From NCBI GenBank assembly GCA_963516675.1, contig CAUQBH010000003.1:1-64000 (forward strand): DNA of 64,000 bases. Reading direction: 5' to 3'. Made by a program: the position numbers and the translations under genes. Positions 51,396-59,894 of this stretch are shown one piece after another; the first letter of the stretch is position 1; the number at the start of each line of letters is the position of its first letter. The notes beneath the pieces are model-generated. The model saw nothing but the letters and a program-made list of their open reading frames with translations. It did not search any database and was not told the DNA's origin. This DNA is from JABCPE02 sp963516675 (GTDB lineage: Bacteria; Bacteroidota; Bacteroidia; Flavobacteriales; Weeksellaceae).

Positions 51396-52301
51396 ATGGA
51401 TAATTTTATTTTAATCATATTGTGCATTGTGGCGGGAATGGTCTTTAAGGCAACTAAATCCATTCATCCAGATGCTCACAAAGGAATCAATACTTGGATA
51501 CTTTACATTGCATTGCCCTCTATTTCCTTTAAATATATTCCAAAAATAGAGTGGTCGCTGGAAATACTCTATCCTGCGGCTAGTATGGTAGTTTTAGCAT
51601 TGGGAGCGTATTTTCTTATGCAATATTATTCAAAACTAAAAAACTATTCCAACCGCTCTACAAGCACCTTGCAGCTGGCAAGTGGATACAGCAACACCTC
51701 ATTCATTGGTTTTCCGCTGATTTCTGCTTTCTATGGAGAAGAATATTTGAGCATTGCGATTATCTGCGACCAAGCCATGTTTCTTACCCTTTCTACATTG
51801 GGCATCATCACTGCTCTAAAGGGAGGGAATAACAACACCATCAGCGCTAAATTTTTACTAAAAAGACTTTTTACATTTCCGCCATTTATCGGATGTATTA
51901 TAGCATTAGTTTTATCATCTTTTATAGACCTTTCTCCTGCCGAATCGCTTTTTAACAAGCTGTCTGGAACGGTGGCGCCTTTGGCTTTGTTCTCGATAGG
52001 TTTGCAGTTGAAATTTAACGGCTGGAAAAAACTGATGAGCCAAATTTCCATGTCGATGGTTTATAAATTGTTGATTGGCCCTGCTTTGGTTTTGGTTTTG
52101 GGACTTGTTTTAGGGTTGAAAGAAAGTTTAGTAAAAATCACAGTTTTTGAATCCGCGATGCCTACTTTGGTAATGTCCAGTGTCATCGCTGAGCAATTTA
52201 AACTCAATACTAAATTAACCAATATGATTATCGGAATCAGCATTATTGTCGGGTTTTTCACTTTGGGAATTTGGTATAAAGTGCTGGAATGGTGCTTTTA
52301 A
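51396..52301 (+). CDS. AEC-family (auxin efflux carrier-like) transporter
   Basis: A 301-residue inner-membrane carrier with about ten hydrophobic segments. STLQLASGYSNTSFIGFPL is the conserved intramembrane loop with paired Asn/Gly residues, repeated in the second half as EQFKLNTKLTNMIIG-like. Family members carry organic anions such as malate; the substrate here is unknown. It overlaps no gene; the following DUF4832 gene starts 31 nt after its stop. Confidence 0.87.
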   Translation: MDNFILIILCIVAGMVFKATKSIHPDAHKGINTWILYIALPSISFKYIPKIEWSLEILYPAASMVVLALGAYFLMQYYSKLKNYSNRSTSTLQLASGYSNTSFIGFPLISAFYGEEYLSIAIICDQAMFLTLSTLGIITALKGGNNNTISAKFLLKRLFTFPPFIGCIIALVLSSFIDLSPAESLFNKLSGTVAPLALFSIGLQLKFNGWKKLMSQISMSMVYKLLIGPALVLVLGLVLGLKESLVKITVFESAMPTLVMSSVIAEQFKLNTKLTNMIIGISIIVGFFTLGIWYKVLEWCF

Positions 52302-52332
52302 TGAAAAAATATACAACGAAATCTATATAACC

Positions 52333-53736
52333 ATGAAAAAAATATTGTTTATAGGGCTGTCGATAGCGGCTATGGTATCTTGTTCCAGAGGAAAAGAAAC
52401 GATAGAATATGGTGATTATCAGGATTATATGCCTGAAAGCCCTACAAAAATGGCAAAAGTAATCTATGGAGAAGATCATTCTATGATTTCTAATCCAGAA
52501 CGAGGATTTTGTACAAGAAACGGCTATCACAGCAGGAGTTCGGTAATATCTGATTATGAAATCAATACACTGAAAAACGGCAAACATACATTAGTTTTTT
52601 TTGATTTTAAATTGAAGGAGTTTATTTCTAGTCCTATAAATTCGGATATGCTGGGAATGATGCAGAGAAATTTTGATAAACTCAGAGCTAATGGGATAAA
52701 GGCTGTGGTGCGTTTTACATATTCTAACAGCACTTCTGCGGCTGTTTATGATGCTGAACCATCTATCGTTTTAAGACATATTTCTCAGCTAAAACCGATT
52801 TTAGAGAAAAATAAAGATGTCATCGCCCTTATAGAAGCAGGATTCATCGGTGCATATGGAGAATGGTATTATTCTACACATTACGGAAACAAAGGACAGG
52901 CTGATTATACTAAACGAAGAACTATCGTCAATGCCATACTGGATGCTTTCCCAAAAGAAAGAATGATAGCGGTGCGAACTCCATTGATTAAAACCAATCT
53001 TCTTAACATCTCTTTAAACTCTCCATTGACTCAGTCGGAGGCTTTTAATAGAAGTAACAAGGCTCGTTTGGGACATCACAACGACTGCTTTTTAGCGGAT
53101 GAAAAGGACAGAGGAACTTACACCGGTGAGCAAGATAAAAAATATACACAGTTAGACTCTAAATACACGGTTGTAGGAGGGGAGACCTGTACGCCGCCGA
53201 CCAGCTATTCTCAGTGTAATGCAGCTCTGCAGACCATGGGAAAATATCATTGGTCTTATCTAAATCTAAGCTATCATCAGGATATGATTGCAGATTGGAA
53301 AAACACCCATTGTTTTGAGGAAATACAAAAGAGGCTGGGATATCGTTTCGTGATGAAAGAAGTCCAATATACCGAAAAAATGGAGTCTGGAAAAAACTAT
53401 AAATTGATACTGAATTTCGAGAACAAAGGCTTTGCATCGCCATATAATCCAAGGTCTGCGTACATTAAATTCCGTTCTGTTTTCGATGGCAGAATACATT
53501 TTTCTCATCAGATTCAGTCCAATCCTCAGTTTTGGTTCACTGGAAATCATCAGTTAGAAATATCCGTAAATCTCCCAAGCCATCTTCCTGCGGGAGATTA
53601 TGATGTTTTGCTTCATCTTCCAGACGCATCTATGTCCATCGCTGACAAGGCAGAATATGCTGTCAGATTTGCTAATATCAACACTTGGGAAGCAGCCACA
53701 GGCTATAACAAACTATATACCCAAACTAAAAAATAA
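52333..53736 (+). CDS. DUF4874/DUF4832-type lipoprotein
   Basis: A 467-residue predicted lipoprotein. The start is the ATG at 52333, which yields a lipobox MVSC with Cys at residue 17; an earlier in-frame ATG overlaps the previous gene. ISNPERGFCTRNGYH and ALIEAGFIGAYGEWYYSTHYG fit DUF4874 (a TIM-barrel like domain), and the C-terminal half (KNYKLILNFENKGFASPYNPR, HLPAGDYDVLLHLPD) fits the beta-sandwich DUF4832. Likely a carbohydrate-active surface protein, but no enzymatic role is proven. The next gene starts 3 nt after its stop. Confidence 0.8.
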   Translation: MKKILFIGLSIAAMVSCSRGKETIEYGDYQDYMPESPTKMAKVIYGEDHSMISNPERGFCTRNGYHSRSSVISDYEINTLKNGKHTLVFFDFKLKEFISSPINSDMLGMMQRNFDKLRANGIKAVVRFTYSNSTSAAVYDAEPSIVLRHISQLKPILEKNKDVIALIEAGFIGAYGEWYYSTHYGNKGQADYTKRRTIVNAILDAFPKERMIAVRTPLIKTNLLNISLNSPLTQSEAFNRSNKARLGHHNDCFLADEKDRGTYTGEQDKKYTQLDSKYTVVGGETCTPPTSYSQCNAALQTMGKYHWSYLNLSYHQDMIADWKNTHCFEEIQKRLGYRFVMKEVQYTEKMESGKNYKLILNFENKGFASPYNPRSAYIKFRSVFDGRIHFSHQIQSNPQFWFTGNHQLEISVNLPSHLPAGDYDVLLHLPDASMSIADKAEYAVRFANINTWEAATGYNKLYTQTKK

Positions 53737-53739
53737 TAA

Positions 53740-54588
53740 ATGAAAAAGAGTTTTTTAATCGTTTTTCTTTGTGGATTTTTCACTTTTTCTTTGGCTCAAA
53801 AGACCAAAAGATTGCCTTTGAAAAAATATAAAATCACTGTCTTAAATGATACTTTGAGGGAAACATCAGGATTGACACTGATGAATGGGAGGTTGTACAG
53901 CTTTAATGATGGTGGAAATCCCAATGAAATTTATGAAATAAACCCTGAAAATGGACAGATAATTTCTACCATCAAAGTTGATTTTCCAAACAGAGACTGG
54001 GAAGCCATGACCAACGACGGGCAAAGCCTTTATATAGGAGATTTCGGGAATAATGGAGGCAAAAGAACAGATTTGGCGATTTATAAAATCTTGGATAATT
54101 CTCATCAGAAAATCAGTTTTAAATACAAAAATCAACCTCATTTTAGTTTTAAAAAAGACAAACATGATTTTGATGCCGAAGCGATGATTTTCAAAGATGG
54201 GAAAATCTATCTTTTTTCCAAAGAATGGGCTTCGCTGAAAGTTTCTAAATATGCGATAAATCCCAATGCAGAGAAGGAACAGAACATCGAAAAAACGGAA
54301 GAATTTAAAACCAATTTCTTGGTAACAGATGCTTTTTATTTTAATAAAAAACTGTATTTGGTGGGTTATAACAAAGTCGCAAAAGCCTTTTTGATGATTT
54401 TTGATGAAGATGAAAACGGCAATTTTTTCAGTGGAAAATATACAAAATACAAGTTAGGTTCGGTCTTTAAATATGGTCAGATAGAGGGAGTTGCAGTAGA
54501 TGAAAAGGGTATTTATATCTCAGGCGAAGAATTTAAGAAATTTGGTTTTCAGACGAAACAGAGTTTGTATTTTGTGCCTTTTGAATGA
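53740..54588 (+). CDS. Secreted beta-propeller-like protein
   Basis: A 282-residue protein with a signal peptide (MKKSFLIVFLCGFFTFSLAQ). LRETSGLTLMNGRLYSFNDGGNPNEIYEINP, DWEAMTNDGQSLYIGDFGNNGG and IEGVAVDEKGIYISGEEF form repeated four-stranded blades typical of SdiA-regulated or six-bladed propellers. Function unknown. It is 3 nt after the DUF4832 lipoprotein gene, so the two are likely co-expressed at the cell envelope. Confidence 0.65.
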   Translation: MKKSFLIVFLCGFFTFSLAQKTKRLPLKKYKITVLNDTLRETSGLTLMNGRLYSFNDGGNPNEIYEINPENGQIISTIKVDFPNRDWEAMTNDGQSLYIGDFGNNGGKRTDLAIYKILDNSHQKISFKYKNQPHFSFKKDKHDFDAEAMIFKDGKIYLFSKEWASLKVSKYAINPNAEKEQNIEKTEEFKTNFLVTDAFYFNKKLYLVGYNKVAKAFLMIFDEDENGNFFSGKYTKYKLGSVFKYGQIEGVAVDEKGIYISGEEFKKFGFQTKQSLYFVPFE

Positions 54589-54616
54589 CTGTAATTTAAA
54601 TAAAATTAAATAATCT

Positions 54617-54624
54617 TATATTTG
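54617..54624 (+). promoter_or_regulatory. Putative promoter -7 element (TATATTTG)
   Basis: TATATTTG lies 17 nt upstream of the polyprenyl synthase GTG start. Confidence 0.5.
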
Positions 54625-54641
54625 TGAATTAAAATAAAATT

Positions 54642-55619
54642 GTGGCTAAAATCTTAGAAGAAATCAAAGCTCCTATAAGCAGGGAAATGAAACTTTTTGA
54701 GGAAAAGTTTTATCAGTCCATGCAGAGCAGCGTGCCTTTATTAGATAAAATTACACAATTTATCATCGCTACGAAGGGCAAACAGATGCGGCCTATCCTC
54801 GTTTTTCTTTCAGCAAAAATGACAGGTGAGGTGAGCGAAAAAACCTTTCGTGGAGCTTCTTTGATAGAGCTGATACATACGGCAGCTTTGGTGCATGATG
54901 ATGTAGTGGATGAGAGCGCTAGAAGGCGTAATTTCTTCTCTATCAATGCCTTGTGGGGGAATAAGACTGCGGTTTTGATTGGGGATTATTTATTGTCCAA
55001 ATCGGTAATTCTTTCTACTGAAAATAAGGATTTTGATTTGTTGGAAATCGTTTCCCAAACCATAAAAGACATGTCCGAAGGCGAGCTTTTACAACTGGAA
55101 AAAGCAAGAAAGCTGGATATTACGGAAGATGTTTATTATCAGATTATTAGGCAAAAAACAGCTTCACTTATTTCGGCATGCTGTCAGATAGGGGCAGTTT
55201 CTAATAATGCTGAAAACTCGCTGGTAATGAAGATGAAAGATTTTGGGATTTATGCAGGAATGGCTTTTCAGATAAAAGATGATTTGTTTGATTATTTTAG
55301 CAAAAACATTATAGGGAAGCCTCTGGGCATAGATATTAAGGAACAAAAAATGACTTTGCCGCTTATTTATTCTTTAAAAATGGCAAATGAAAAGGACAGA
55401 AAATATTACTTTAATATCATTAAAAACCACAATAAAACCCCAAAACGAGTAAAAGAACTGATTGATTTTGTGAAAAAATCGGACGGGCTGGACTACGCCG
55501 AAAAAATAATGGAAAATTACCAGCAGAAGGCTTTGGATATTTTATCCGAATTTCCTGATAATGAAGCTAAAAAGTCCTTACAGGTCATGCTGAATTATGT
55601 AATAAAAAGAGAATTTTAA
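54642..55619 (+). CDS. Polyprenyl (octaprenyl-type) diphosphate synthase
   Basis: Trans-isoprenyl synthase of 325 residues, initiated at GTG 54642. First Asp-rich motif is HDDVVDES with D86, D87 and D90; the second is QIKDDLFDYF. GKQMRPILVFLSA and the ALIHTAALVHDD helix are typical. It likely makes the side chain of menaquinone from mevalonate-derived isoprenoids, linking to mvaD in this window. The exact chain length cannot be predicted. trxB follows after 12 nt. Confidence 0.9.
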   Translation: MAKILEEIKAPISREMKLFEEKFYQSMQSSVPLLDKITQFIIATKGKQMRPILVFLSAKMTGEVSEKTFRGASLIELIHTAALVHDDVVDESARRRNFFSINALWGNKTAVLIGDYLLSKSVILSTENKDFDLLEIVSQTIKDMSEGELLQLEKARKLDITEDVYYQIIRQKTASLISACCQIGAVSNNAENSLVMKMKDFGIYAGMAFQIKDDLFDYFSKNIIGKPLGIDIKEQKMTLPLIYSLKMANEKDRKYYFNIIKNHNKTPKRVKELIDFVKKSDGLDYAEKIMENYQQKALDILSEFPDNEAKKSLQVMLNYVIKREF

Positions 55620-55631
55620 AAAAGTATAAAA

Positions 55632-56573
55632 ATGGAGAATAATATTTTAGATTGTGTGATTATAGGTTCTGGACCTTCTGGTTTTACGGCGGCTATCTAT
55701 GCGGCGAGAGCGGATTTAAAACCTGAACTTTATACAGGTTTGCAGCATGGCGGTCAGCTTACTACGACTACGGAAGTGGACAATTTCCCAGGGTATCCAG
55801 AGGGAGTTACAGGACCAAAAATGATGGAAGATTTACAAAAACAAGCCGAAAGATTTGACACCAAAGTTCATTATGAAATGATTACGAAAGTGGAATTTTC
55901 TAAGGAAAAAGGCGGAATTCATAGACTTTGGGCAGGAGAAAAAGAAATTTTGGCTAAAACTGTGATTATTTCTACTGGGGCTACAGCTAAATACCTTGGG
56001 CTGGATGATGAGAAAAAATACTCTGGCGGCGGAGTGTCTGCATGTGCTACTTGTGACGGTTTTTTTTACAGAAACCAAGAGGTTATCGTAGTTGGAGCAG
56101 GGGACACGGCAGCAGAAGAGGCAACTTATCTTGCTAATATTTGTAGTAAAGTAACGATGCTTGTGAGAAAAAACTATTTCCGTGCTTCCAAAGCAATGGC
56201 TCACAGAGTGGAAAAAACGCCCAATATAGAAGTGAAATTTAATCACGAATTGATAGGCATCAAAGGAGAAAACAACTTGGTAGAAACAGCTGTGATTATC
56301 AACAACCAGACCCAAGAAACTTCGGAAATCCCTGTCAGCGGGATATTCATAGCCATAGGACACCAGCCTAATACTGAAATATTTAAAGGGCAAATAGACA
56401 TGGATGAAAACGGCTATATCATCACCGAAGGAAAATCTTCTAAAACCAATCTTCCTGGAGTTTTCGCGGCGGGAGATGTTCAGGATCATATTTATCGTCA
56501 GGCAGTTACAGCAGCAGGAAGCGGATGTATGGCAGCGATAGATGCAGAGAGATATTTAGGTGAATTAAAATAA
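55632..56573 (+). CDS. trxB: Thioredoxin-disulfide reductase
   Basis: FAD flavoprotein of 313 residues that reduces thioredoxin with NADPH. GSGPSGFTAAIYAARA binds FAD, the redox pair is C138-A-T-C141 (SACATCDGFF), GAGDTAAEEATYLANI binds NADPH, and the C-terminal FAAGDVQD closes the FAD site. Intact. It is between the polyprenyl synthase and crcB genes with gaps of 9-12 nt, so the three may form one transcript. Confidence 0.97.
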   Translation: MENNILDCVIIGSGPSGFTAAIYAARADLKPELYTGLQHGGQLTTTTEVDNFPGYPEGVTGPKMMEDLQKQAERFDTKVHYEMITKVEFSKEKGGIHRLWAGEKEILAKTVIISTGATAKYLGLDDEKKYSGGGVSACATCDGFFYRNQEVIVVGAGDTAAEEATYLANICSKVTMLVRKNYFRASKAMAHRVEKTPNIEVKFNHELIGIKGENNLVETAVIINNQTQETSEIPVSGIFIAIGHQPNTEIFKGQIDMDENGYIITEGKSSKTNLPGVFAAGDVQDHIYRQAVTAAGSGCMAAIDAERYLGELK

Positions 56574-56582
56574 AAAACTACT

Positions 56583-56942
56583 ATGAAAGCCCTGATATAT
56601 GTTTTCCTTGGGGGAGGAGCGGGGAGTATTTTTAGGTTTATGATTTCTAATTATGCTCATAAACTGCCTATGGTAGGCTCTTTTCCTCTTGGAACGCTCT
56701 TGACTAATGTTTTTGGTTGTTTTTTCATCGGGATATTTTCTTCTTTATTTAAAGAAAATGAATATCTGAAATACCTTTTGGTTACAGGATTTTGTGGCGG
56801 ATTTACTACATTTTCCACATTTTCTATGGAAAACATCACTCTTTGGCAGAGCGGACAGTATGGAATTTTGGTTTTGTATTTGACATTGAGCATAGCATTG
56901 GGGCTTTCTGCGGTGTATTTAGGAAGTCAGCTTTTGAAATAA
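56583..56942 (+). CDS. crcB: Fluoride efflux channel CrcB/Fluc
   Basis: A 119-residue membrane protein that exports fluoride as an antiparallel dimer. Four hydrophobic segments are visible, with the conserved GGGAGSIFRFMIS start, GTLLTNVFGCFFIG (Asn and Gly of the pore), and TGFCGGFTTFSTFS with the phenylalanine ladder. No fluoride riboswitch is visible upstream, as the gap to trxB is only 9 nt. Confidence 0.93.
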   Translation: MKALIYVFLGGGAGSIFRFMISNYAHKLPMVGSFPLGTLLTNVFGCFFIGIFSSLFKENEYLKYLLVTGFCGGFTTFSTFSMENITLWQSGQYGILVLYLTLSIALGLSAVYLGSQLLK

Positions 56943-57007
56943 AGTGAATTTTTAATATTGATTTTCAAAACATTAATGATTTAAGCGTAAAAATCCTTTA
57001 AATAAAT

Positions 57008-57037
57008 TTGTCAATATAAAAAATATCCTTACATTTG
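57008..57037 (+). promoter_or_regulatory. tRNA-Ser promoter: TTG-N19-TACATTTG
   Basis: TTG at 57008-57010 and TACATTTG at 57030-57037 match the consensus, 31 nt upstream of the mature tRNA. Confidence 0.65.
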
Positions 57038-57068
57038 CACCACTGAAATGAAAGATTATTTCATTTTT

Positions 57069-57153
57069 GGAGAGATGGCAGAGCGGTCGAATGCGGCGGT
57101 CTTGAAAACCGTTGACTGTAACAGGTCCGGGGGTTCGAATCCCTCTCTCTCCG
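57069..57153 (+). tRNA. tRNA-Ser (anticodon TGA)
   Basis: Class II tRNA: acceptor GGAGAGA with TCTCTCC, anticodon stem GCGGT/ACCGT with loop CTTGAAA giving anticodon TGA, a long variable arm (TGACTGTAACAGGTCC region) and T-loop GGTTCGAATCC. No CCA is encoded. Accessory genes start just downstream, so its 3' end is a candidate integration site. Confidence 0.94.
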
Positions 57154-57177
57154 CAAGTATTAAAACTAAATTATAAG

Positions 57178-57207
57178 GACTTTTGAATTTTTCAAAAGTC
57201 TTTTTTT
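57178..57207 (+). terminator. Intrinsic terminator after tRNA-Ser
   Basis: A perfect 10-bp stem GACTTTTGAA with TTCAAAAGTC (3-nt loop) runs into seven T residues. Confidence 0.88.
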
Positions 57208-57296
57208 ATTTTAAGTCTTAAAAGTTTTCACAAAACGATATTCTTTTTTTACTTTCTTTTTCTAAAAATATATTCACCGCCCGAAGAAATATGCAG

Positions 57297-57304
57297 TATC
57301 TTTG
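57297..57304 (+). promoter_or_regulatory. Putative promoter -7 element (TATCTTTG)
   Basis: TATCTTTG lies 81 nt upstream of the gene at 57386. No clear TTG partner. The rest of the gap is AT-rich without recognisable structure. Confidence 0.35.
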
Positions 57305-57385
57305 TTTTCTGTATTATAATTATAAAATGGAAAGAGATAAAATAAAAAATAAAGAGTATTTCAAAAATATAAAAATACAAACAAA

Positions 57386-58087
57386 ATGGAAATAGAACTA
57401 GATAAAAGATACTTACACCAATTAATAAAAGAAGTAATATCAAAAGAGTATAAGGTAAATTTAGTAAATAATGATGTTACTATTACCGATGATAGTTTTT
57501 CTTATGAGTTAAAAGGAGAAAATCTAGAATATTCTTTTGATTTTAGGATACAATATGATAGATTACTAACATTTGAAGGTTTTACTATCAAAATTAAAAA
57601 AGTAGAAAAATTTGTATGTGATTTAATAATAGAAGAGTTGAAAAAATATTATCGTGATCATATATATCCTAATACCAAAGATTTCTATAAAACAGACTAT
57701 TCTTTTTCGCAAGAAATCACTTCTGAGGTTCATTTAGAGGAGTTTTTATCAGAGTTTTATAAATGTCTTTCGTATTATGAACAAGAAGTATTTCCTAAAC
57801 TATTAGATATAAAATTTTTAGCTGATTATGTGGGGAGTGTACCTTTTGATAAACAATTGGAGATTGTCGTTGGCAGGACTTATCCTGTCACTCTTTTTAA
57901 GAAGATTGCTATTCTAAAATGGGGAAATCACCCAAAATATGAAGAGTATAAAAACGGCTTACAGACCTTTATAAAAGAAGACTTTTTAGAGCCAAGATAT
58001 GAAAAAGAGGCTCCTTTATACCAACAAGGATTTGATTATTTAATCACTCATTTAGAAAATGAACCTAATCCTTTTGTGAATGAATGA
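57386..58087 (+). CDS. Unknown protein, paralogue of the next gene
   Basis: A 233-residue, strongly AT-coded protein without signal peptide or membrane helix. I do not recognise the family. Its C-terminal half (FYKCLSYYEQEVFPKLLDI, then LFKKIAILKWGNHPKYEEYKNGL, about 125-205) resembles the matching part of the next gene (FYNEYFIPFYEKWKDLS, KKAVILKLCNDSNYQEF), so they are tandem paralogues. Such small tandem families are often immunity proteins of contact toxins, but no toxin is adjacent. It lies just after tRNA-Ser in the accessory region. Confidence 0.6.
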   Translation: MEIELDKRYLHQLIKEVISKEYKVNLVNNDVTITDDSFSYELKGENLEYSFDFRIQYDRLLTFEGFTIKIKKVEKFVCDLIIEELKKYYRDHIYPNTKDFYKTDYSFSQEITSEVHLEEFLSEFYKCLSYYEQEVFPKLLDIKFLADYVGSVPFDKQLEIVVGRTYPVTLFKKIAILKWGNHPKYEEYKNGLQTFIKEDFLEPRYEKEAPLYQQGFDYLITHLENEPNPFVNE

Positions 58088-58108
58088 TGTTAATTTTAAA
58101 TAAGAGAT

Positions 58109-58911
58109 ATGTTTAGGGAACAAGTCATAAATTACATAGATAGATTTCTTAGTAACAGAGGTTTTAATTTAACAAAAGAAGGAGATAAAACTGCTCAACA
58201 ACTATATTATAGTAAAAAAGAAAATGATTTAATTATCGGTATTCGGTTTTTATCTGAAATTTATGAAAATAAATATTTTTATGGTTTTGTTAATTGTAAT
58301 CAAGTACCATTAGTAGAAAATATTGTAGCAAATATTCTCTATAAAAATAAAATTACAGCAGTGAAACCCAAAGATATTTATAACACAATTATGACAAGAG
58401 ATTATAATGAATATAGGCTTCCTGCTGATGGAATTTTAATAGATACAGAACAAAAATCCGCAGAAGTCTGTAATTTGTTTGATAGATTTTACAATGAATA
58501 CTTTATTCCTTTTTACGAAAAATGGAAAGATTTATCTGTTTTTGTATGAGTATATTAAAGATAAAACAGAAGAAGAGTTGTGGGATATTTTAGGGCAATT
58601 TGCACCAATGAAAAAAGCGGTTATTTTAAAACTTTGCAATGATAGTAACTATCAGGAATTTATGGATAGCTATTTTCAAAAACAGAAGGAATATTTTGAT
58701 GAAGACCCTGAAGATATTGATAATATAAGATATTACAATGCCTCTAAAGAACTTAAAGAGATTTTAGACAATACAAAACCTATTTATAATGGCGTTAGAG
58801 AGATTGGCTTCTGAAACGGATGATGAAAAAATAAAGGAACTGGCTCTGCACCAGCTTGAAAAAAGAAAACGATTAGGAAGGTGGGAGCAGAAGAAGAAGA
58901 AAGATGATTAG
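58109..58911 (+). pseudogene. Frameshifted paralogue of the preceding gene
   Basis: Frame 1 (58109-58549) ends at WKDLSVFV. Frame 2 carries on from the same point as LYEYIKDKTEEELWDILGQFAP to a stop at 58814; its own ATG at 58479 is out of register with the homology. Removing one T from the run at 58539-58543 joins them and aligns well with the paralogue upstream. A third frame (58789-58911, ALERLASETDDEKIKELALHQLEKRKR) looks like a lost C-terminus beyond a second one-base shift. The intact protein would be about 265 residues. A strong terminator follows. Confidence 0.6.
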
Positions 58912-58923
58912 AAAATAAAAACA

Positions 58924-58954
58924 AAAAAGAGATTTAATAATTAAATCTCTTTTT
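58924..58954 (+). terminator. Intrinsic terminator
   Basis: A GAGATTTAA/TTAAATCTC stem extended by an A-run and T-run, with a 3-nt loop. It ends the tandem paralogue unit. Confidence 0.85.
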
Positions 58955-59066
58955 ACTTAGTAGCGGGAGCAGGGCTATTGTTGTTAATTGTAAATGACTG
59001 ATAATTAAAAACATAAATACTTTAAAAGACGCCTATAAGTGACCGTTTCGGGTCTGTTACTAAATA

Positions 59067-59375
59067 TTATTTCCCAGTGATCAATTTTAATAAATGCTCT
59101 CTCTTGTCGGGAGAAATCTCAAAAGTCACAGATATTTTATCATTATTAGGTGGCAAAGATTCTTTGTCCACAAAAACCTTAGGATAAGTAAACAAATACA
59201 ATATATCAACACCAAGGCAATTTGCGATTTTGGAAAGTTCATTAACTTTCAGTTCTCTTTTACCATTTTCTATTTTACTTATAACAGCTATATCAACACT
59301 TAGCGCTTCAGCGATAACATCTTGATTTATGCCTTTAGCTGTTCTAATTTCCTTGATATTTTGTACAACATTCAT
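59067..59375 (-). CDS. XRE-family (Cro/CI-like) transcriptional regulator
   Basis: A 102-residue helix-turn-helix protein. NIKEIRTAKGINQDVIAEALSVDIAVISKIENGKRELKVNELSKIANCLGV is a complete HTH_3 domain (residues 5-56), followed by a short C-terminal tail with no protease or sensor domain. It is transcribed away from the gene at 59530, with iteron-like repeats between the two, the layout of a phage or plasmid control switch. Autoregulation through those repeats is likely but unproven. Confidence 0.85.
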   Translation of the reverse strand: MNVVQNIKEIRTAKGINQDVIAEALSVDIAVISKIENGKRELKVNELSKIANCLGVDILYLFTYPKVFVDKESLPPNNDKISVTFEISPDKREHLLKLITGK

Positions 59376-59409
59376 AATAGTAAAGTTAAGTAATTGATTA
59401 TCATTTTCT

Positions 59410-59474
59410 TTTGCGATTAAAGAGGTTTTATTTGCGATTTTGGAAAGATTTATTTGCGATTTTGGAAAGTTTTA
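59410..59474. repeat. Three 21-22-bp iteron-like direct repeats
   Basis: Copies start at 59410, 59431 and 59453. The last two share an exact 17-mer, TTTGCGATTTTGGAAAG; the first is diverged after TTTGCGATT. The same 17-mer occurs at 59221-59237 inside the regulator gene. They lie between the regulator and the divergent gene at 59530, and the helicase gene of the element is 2 kb to the right. They could be operators or replication iterons. Confidence 0.8.
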
Positions 59475-59481
59475 TTTTACT

Positions 59482-59517
59482 TTGCAATACAATTTGTAAT
59501 ACAACTTGCAATACAAA
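59482..59517. repeat. Three 12-bp tandem repeats, TTGnAATACAAn
   Basis: Units TTGCAATACAAT, TTGTAATACAAC and TTGCAATACAAA follow each other directly. Each contains TTG-N5-CAA, a small inverted repeat. They end 12 nt before the ATG at 59530, where a regulator would control that gene. Confidence 0.8.
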
Positions 59518-59529
59518 ATATAAAACAAA

Positions 59530-59748
59530 ATGACGATATCACAAAAAATAATTAAAAGAATAATCTCAGATAATGATTTTTCTCTCAGGATGGCAATACA
59601 CTTGAAAGCAACACAAGTGGCTGTTATTTTAAAAGCAAGAAGAAAATCAAATAGTTTGCTGTTACCGAATTGTATAGAATTTTACAAGCAAAATGGCTAC
59701 TCTGATGATGAAATTATAGAGAAACAACCAGGGCGAAAAAGCTCTTAA
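59530..59748 (+). CDS. Small basic protein, Cro-like position
   Basis: A 72-residue basic protein (MTISQKIIKRIISDNDF, ATQVAVILKARRKSNSLLLP, then a Tyr-rich tail). The segment FSLRMAIHLKATQVAVILKARRKS could be a helix-turn-helix by helix pattern, and the position opposite the repressor-like gene across shared repeats fits a Cro-like or excision role. No family is recognised. The 146 nt that follow it hold no supported gene. Confidence 0.5.
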   Translation: MTISQKIIKRIISDNDFSLRMAIHLKATQVAVILKARRKSNSLLLPNCIEFYKQNGYSDDEIIEKQPGRKSS

Positions 59749-59894
59749 GTTTATATACTCCAACCATAGGCCACGAAGGGTCTAAATATTATCACAAACT
59801 CTTTCTTCATAACTTTTTGGGTAACAGACCAGCCTAGACGGGGTGCAGTGGCTTTTTAACTTAAAAAACTCAATTATAATTTAAAATAAATAAG

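Noticed and set aside
55833..56489. Minus-strand open frame of 218 codons
   Set aside because: Antisense to trxB, whose CATC and FAD motifs are intact.
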